Below, one piece after another: positions 60,021-64,000 of a stretch of 64,000 nucleotides of DNA (the first letter of the stretch is position 1; every line of letters starts with the position of its first letter). The notes beneath the pieces were generated by a model that saw only the letters and a program-made list of their open reading frames with translations, did not search any database and had not been told where the DNA came from. This DNA comes from Phanerochaete sordida (lineage: Eukaryota > Basidiomycota > Agaricomycetes > Polyporales > Phanerochaetaceae), in NCBI GenBank assembly GCA_019973155.2, contig BPQB01000038.1, positions 186,001-250,000 of the forward strand, in the 5' to 3' direction. The position numbers and the translations under genes are program-made.

Positions 60021-63000
60021 ACCCACCCGCGCCGACGCTCGCAGGGCTCGCCGCGGGCCCGGCAGCGTGGCCCCGTCCCGCGGCTGCGTGCCCCCGCGCG
60101 TTCTTCCAGCGTTCTTCCCGGGGCGGGCGATCGATGGCGCGCGGGCCAATCGCGGCGCGCGGAATTGGGCGCGATGCTCGCGATGCTCGCGTAGATTGTT
60201 GCGGTGTGCATTATCGGGCATTTATCAGCTCGGGCGGTGCGGCGCGAGGCTCGCGGGCGGGTCGAGGTCTGGGCGTGGTGGGCCGGCGGGTTCGAGAAAT
60301 CTGGGAAGGGCGGTGGAGATGGGGGGTGTTCGAGGGAGAAGAAGGCAGAGCCGACGGCTGCGTGCGCCGATTCCGCACAGAACGACGTACGCGAGCGAAG
60401 GACTCTCCGCAGGGCCCACTCGGCGCTCGCGAATCACCAACCTCGAGCAGACACACGGACCGGCCGCCGCCCCCCTGGCACACCGCGCCCGCGCATCCGA
60501 GACTCGCCACCAGCCGCGGGCGAATCAGCGTGCGGCGCCGGCGCCACGGCGGCGGCCCTGCGCGCGCGCGACGGCCTGGGAGCGTGAAGCAGGTCGCAGC
60601 GGCGCGTTGCAAATTCGCCTGCGCGCACCGACGTCCTAAGCCCGCGCGCCCCCGCAGCTCCCTACGCCACCCTGCGCTGTCCTTGCTGCACCGTCGGACC
60701 GGGGGCCTCGCCCCTGGCGTCCTCGCACGCTCGAGCGAATCGTGTGTGGGCCAATCCGCGGTGCGCAGGACAGACAAGCAAGAGAGGGAGTACGGCCGCC
60801 GCTCGCCCGCACTCCGCCGCGCGAACGCCTACCGCGGGCAGGTGTGCTTGGGCGCCCGGGCCGGCTGTGCTGGCGCGGCGTCGGGTGGCCAATGGGGCGC
60901 GCGGGGTGGCTGGGGACGTGTAGGAGCAAACGTCGCAGGTGCGTCGGCGCGTCGGGCGCGCGTCGTGGGGGTGCGCTGCGCCCATGCGCGGCTTGTTCTG
61001 CGCGTATACCCACCGCTGAGGTCTTCCTGTGCGCCGTCCAACTCGCGCGGATCGTCCAGCACCGACGCGCGAACCGTCGATAGGATTCACAAGCTGTACC
61101 GGGCGACTCCGCGGCGACGCGCTCGCGGAGCTGCGTCCCGCCACGCCATTGGCCCGCCGCAGGCCCGCACCGCCGCACAGGCCCCAGGGCACAGCGCTGC
61201 GCGACGCAGGTCGCCGGACGAAGCGCGGCGCGCGCACATGAAATTCGCCGGGGGTAGGTTGTGAGGGCGAAGACCCGCTGCGTACGGTCGGCGCGGCTGG
61301 GCCGCCATTAGGGCGAGTGTATTGCGAAGCGGGGGCGATCCAGAGCGGCGACACGAATTATAATAGCTCGCGAGGCTCGTGATTGCAGCGTCCGGTGTCC
61401 GCTGCGCCTGCGCGCGGCCGCTGGGAAAGGATGCGCGCATGCGTCCGGCGCGCGAAATCTTCGTGTGCACGCGTGCGCGCGTGGCGACCCGCGCGCGAAG
61501 TGCCGCCGCGGACGAGAACGCAGCAACGGACACGCCTAACGGGGCGGCTGCGGCAGCTGCCGCGGGGCCGCATGCGGCGGCGGCGATCCCGAGGATGCGC
61601 CGGCGCGCGTCGTACAGGGTGCGCGCGTGCGTCTGGTGCCGGCGCAGGGCCTGCTGACCGCGGGGATTCGCCGTGCGAGTGCCGTGCGGCGCGGCGCGGG
61701 CTGCTGCGGGGCGTGCGGGGGATCCTCGTCTGCAGGACGCGTTGCGGGGGGCGCGTCGCGACGCGGGTGCACGCACCTCGGAGGCTCGCGGGGGCGCCCG
61801 TGCGTCGCTGGCGGGTTGGCGAGATGCCTGCCTGTGACGTTTTGGGCCGGATGTTCTCTGCGACGCTTGATTTGCCCGGACGTTTTCGCGAGCGACGGTG
61901 TCAATCTAAGGTGGTATTTGCCGGTGGGCCATACAAAGCAAGTCTTACCCTCGTCGGGGCGTGTGATGGCAGCTGGTTGCCCCTTCCGCGCGGACGTTCT
62001 CGGCTGTGTGCTCGGTGGCGCGCTCCTGTCAGCATCACGATATGATGCCGAAACACGCGCGGGCGACGCCGAGCCCGGAAAGGCTAGCAAGGCTAAATGG
62101 GAGCGCGCGCGGTGCGGCCGCGGCCGCGCGCCACAGGGAGACCGCGACCCGTGCGGCGGCGACTAGTGCGCTCGAGCCTGAGCAGGCACGGCGTCGGCCA
62201 TCGCGCGCCGCGTCCAGCCTGGATGGCGTCCTTGTCGCGCTGCCCGTTGCGGAGCAGGCCACGCCAGATGGCCGTCGTCGCCCGCCTGGGAAAGGCCGCG
62301 GAAGTGCCATGGCGGGGTGTCGGCTCCGGCGCAGAGGACGAGACCCGTCAGCGGGCGTGGGAGGCCCGCGCCGCTGGCGACGGTTAGAGTGGCCGCGAGG
62401 GGCCACTGCGCGCCACGATGCCGTGATGATGGGCCCGCAGCGCGCGCAGAACGTCGACGGCGGGCATCAGAGCAGCGCGCGGCGGCCAATGGGGCGCGGG
62501 CGCCACGCGCGGCGGGAGCAGATTGGCTGGGGCGTACGCAAAAGCAGCAAGGGTCGGGATCAGCACGCTGCGATCCGATCTCGTCGTGAGCCGCGGGTTG
62601 CCACGCGACCCAAGACGCCGCCCCCTGGCTCGCTCCCCTGCGCTCGCCCCTCTGCCTGCGAACCGGGCCTGCGAAAGCGACCGCGCGCCCATGGGTCCTT
62701 TGTCCAGACCACAAAGCTACGCGAAATGAAAGGGCGCGCTGCAGGTCAGCTGAACGCAGCGCGGCGGACGAGATGACCTCAAGGAGCGGCTTATCAGGGT
62801 GTACGTATGCCCACGTAGGGCGCATGTGCCTTGCTGATATGTCTTTGGTTACTATCAGTGTCGGAGACGGTGACGTGGGAGGATGCAGGGTCCTCGTTGC
62901 TCGGACGCCGTGGGCTGAAAGCGTCGCGAGCGGCCGCGGCGGTTTGTGCGGAGCACAGCGCGCCCACGCTGTGGCTGGTGCGGAGGACGTAAACCGTTGG

Positions 63001-63384
63001 CCCGCACCGCGCGGTAGCCATTTGCCAATTTATCCTTCCTTTTTCCAGCTCAATTTTCGTCGCTCTCCACGGCGGCCACAGCCGTCCCTGACGCCCCGAG
63101 CATCATCGCGCCGCAGCGGTGGCATTCCGCGCGTGATGGGCTTGTGGGAGGGGAGCAGGCGGGTGGGGAAACGCGCGCCGTGCTTTCGCCGGCGGGGCCA
63201 GGGGCGGGAGGGCACCGGCGCGGCCGGCGGAGCCTCGGCGACAAGGCGGGCGGCGGGCGAAGGCTAATCGGACAGCAGCCGGACAGGGAGCATCGTGGCC
63301 CGGATCGAGATCTGCGATGCGAGATCTGACCAATCCGATCTGAACAGTAACCGAACCAATCGCGAAGACGACGGGCGCCTGGCG

Positions 63385-63545
63385 CGGGTTACATATACAC
63401 TCGCTGCAACTCCGGGATCCGCTACTCTCGAGCCCTGTCTCGACTCCCTGTCACGCTACTCAACCCTCCTCCCGCCCTCCTCCTGCTCCTTGTATAATTC
63501 CATAACTTATCCGCCTGTACAACACACAACATACCCCGCCACGCC
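63385..63545 (+). promoter_or_regulatory. Promoter and leader of the FYVE-finger gene
   Basis: GC content drops abruptly here. A TACATATACAC element (about 63389), pyrimidine-rich CTCCTCCCGCCCTCCTCCTGC and a TATAATTCC (about 63493) precede the ATG at 63546. Two CCAAT boxes lie just upstream (63330-63334 and 63356-63360). Confidence 0.4.
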
Positions 63546-64000
63546 ATGTCTCACATCGTCTCTCGCCTCTCTGGTCTCTCGCCTCCCCGCCACGAGTCCA
63601 CCGACTCCGACAGTGTCCTCTCTGCTCAGGGTACGTCTACAGCCTCGCCGAGCACTGCACAGTCGTCTCACCGCCCTCTGCAGATACCTTTCCGTCTGCT
63701 GCTTGCAGCTCTGCACACGCCTACGACACCCGCTCGGTGCTCTCCGACTCTGCCATTGCGTCGTCCCCATGCGAAACCCCATCCATCCCGTTCCGGCCGA
63801 CGGGCCTAAGGTCCAAGGAGCACCTTGCGGTTCTTCTCCGGAGAGACCTCTGGAAGGCAAGTACCCTATCAGCCGTCATTCATACATCTGTCCTAACATG
63901 ATCTCCGTCACCGCCTCCAGCCCGACTCCCAGGCATCTCGCTGCGACACCTTCCTTTGTTCAAAGAAGTTCTCCATCTTTGAGCGCAAACATGTACGTAT
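63546..64000 (+). CDS. FYVE-type zinc finger protein, N-terminal part (runs off the window)
   Basis: Exon 1 (63546-63630) starts MSHIVSRLSGLSPPRHESTD. Exon 2 (to 63856) is Ser/Pro-rich and ends at LRRDLWK. Exon 3 (63921-63992) reads PDSQASRCDTFLCSKKFS and then IFERKH. Joined, W-K-P-D...C-x4-C...F...R-K-H is the beginning of a FYVE finger (WxxD motif, first zinc Cys pair, and the R+HHC basic patch, whose remainder would be in the next exon after the GTACGT donor at 63993). FYVE domains bind phosphatidylinositol 3-phosphate on endosomes and vacuoles. The intron after exon 2 starts with GC (GCAAGT...CTCCAG), a minor but known donor class. The rest of the gene is not visible. Confidence 0.75.

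Larger units (their letters stand above)
56401..63384. other. 7-kb extremely GC-rich, CpG-dense region with dispersed CCAAT-box repeats
   Basis: By eye this stretch is far richer in G, C and CG dinucleotides than the rest of the window. Frames of 100-420 codons are open on several strands at once, which is what high GC with few stop codons produces; their products are Arg/Ala/Pro-rich and unlike any family, so I call none. Scattered through it are at least eleven CCAAT boxes, most inside a longer shared context such as GGGCCAATC or GGCCAATGGGGCGCG. Short AT-rich patches with AAATTC occur between them. It may be an array of diverged promoter-like repeats or another GC-rich repeat domain. Confidence 0.5.

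Noticed and set aside
56685..62825. Many open frames of 100-420 codons on both strands
   Set aside because: They overlap in several frames, are Arg/Ala/Pro-rich and show no domain. High GC makes stop codons rare, so long frames are expected by chance.

Overview
The window looks like nuclear DNA of an agaricomycete (mushroom-forming basidiomycete, most like a wood-decay polypore). Genes are cut by many 47-65 nt GT-AG introns, codons are GC-rich, and the recognisable proteins include a polyporopepsin-type aspartic protease, a Sec4/Rab8 GTPase, INO80-type Arp5, fungal NACHT proteins and large TRANK1-like UvrD helicases. All gene models are hand-spliced from conserved motifs, reading frame and splice signals.

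Layout. 1-4.2 kb: the Cys-rich C-terminus of a probable copper-fist protein and two small secreted proteins. 4.2-12.5 kb (-): TRANK1-like helicase A. 13.1-14.0 kb (+): Sec4/Rab8. 14.2-17.1 kb (-): Arp5. 17.7-25.8 kb (+): helicase B. 26.3-27.0 kb (-): DJ-1/PfpI protein. 28.8-37.0 kb (+): helicase C. 37.1-37.9 kb (-): beta-carbonic anhydrase 1. 38.3 kb (+): tRNA-Gly(GCC). 39.2-42.1 kb (+): NACHT protein 1. 42.5-44.2 kb (-): FAD monooxygenase. 44.9-45.7 kb (-): beta-carbonic anhydrase 2. 48.0-49.5 kb (+): aspartic protease. 50.1-55.1 kb (+): NACHT protein 2, with a 2.1-kb transposon in one intron. 55.1-63.5 kb: no supportable gene; the last 7 kb is extremely GC-rich and full of CCAAT-box repeats. 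63.5 kb to the end (+): start of a FYVE-finger gene.

The most interesting content is the helicase family. Each of three copies appears to join a RelE/ParE-like N-terminal domain, a UvrD/SF1 helicase split by an intron inside its Walker A motif, helical (TPR-like) repeats, a CCCH zinc-finger-like motif and a conserved C-terminal domain. Close to them lie two NACHT-NTPase paralogues with the same seven-exon structure and the same predicted length (838 aa). The region may be a fast-evolving RNA-surveillance or self-defence neighbourhood; that functional reading is inference. A second strong result is that removing the transposon and one copy of its TATC duplication from NACHT gene 2 restores a normal 59-nt intron at a position conserved in NACHT gene 1.
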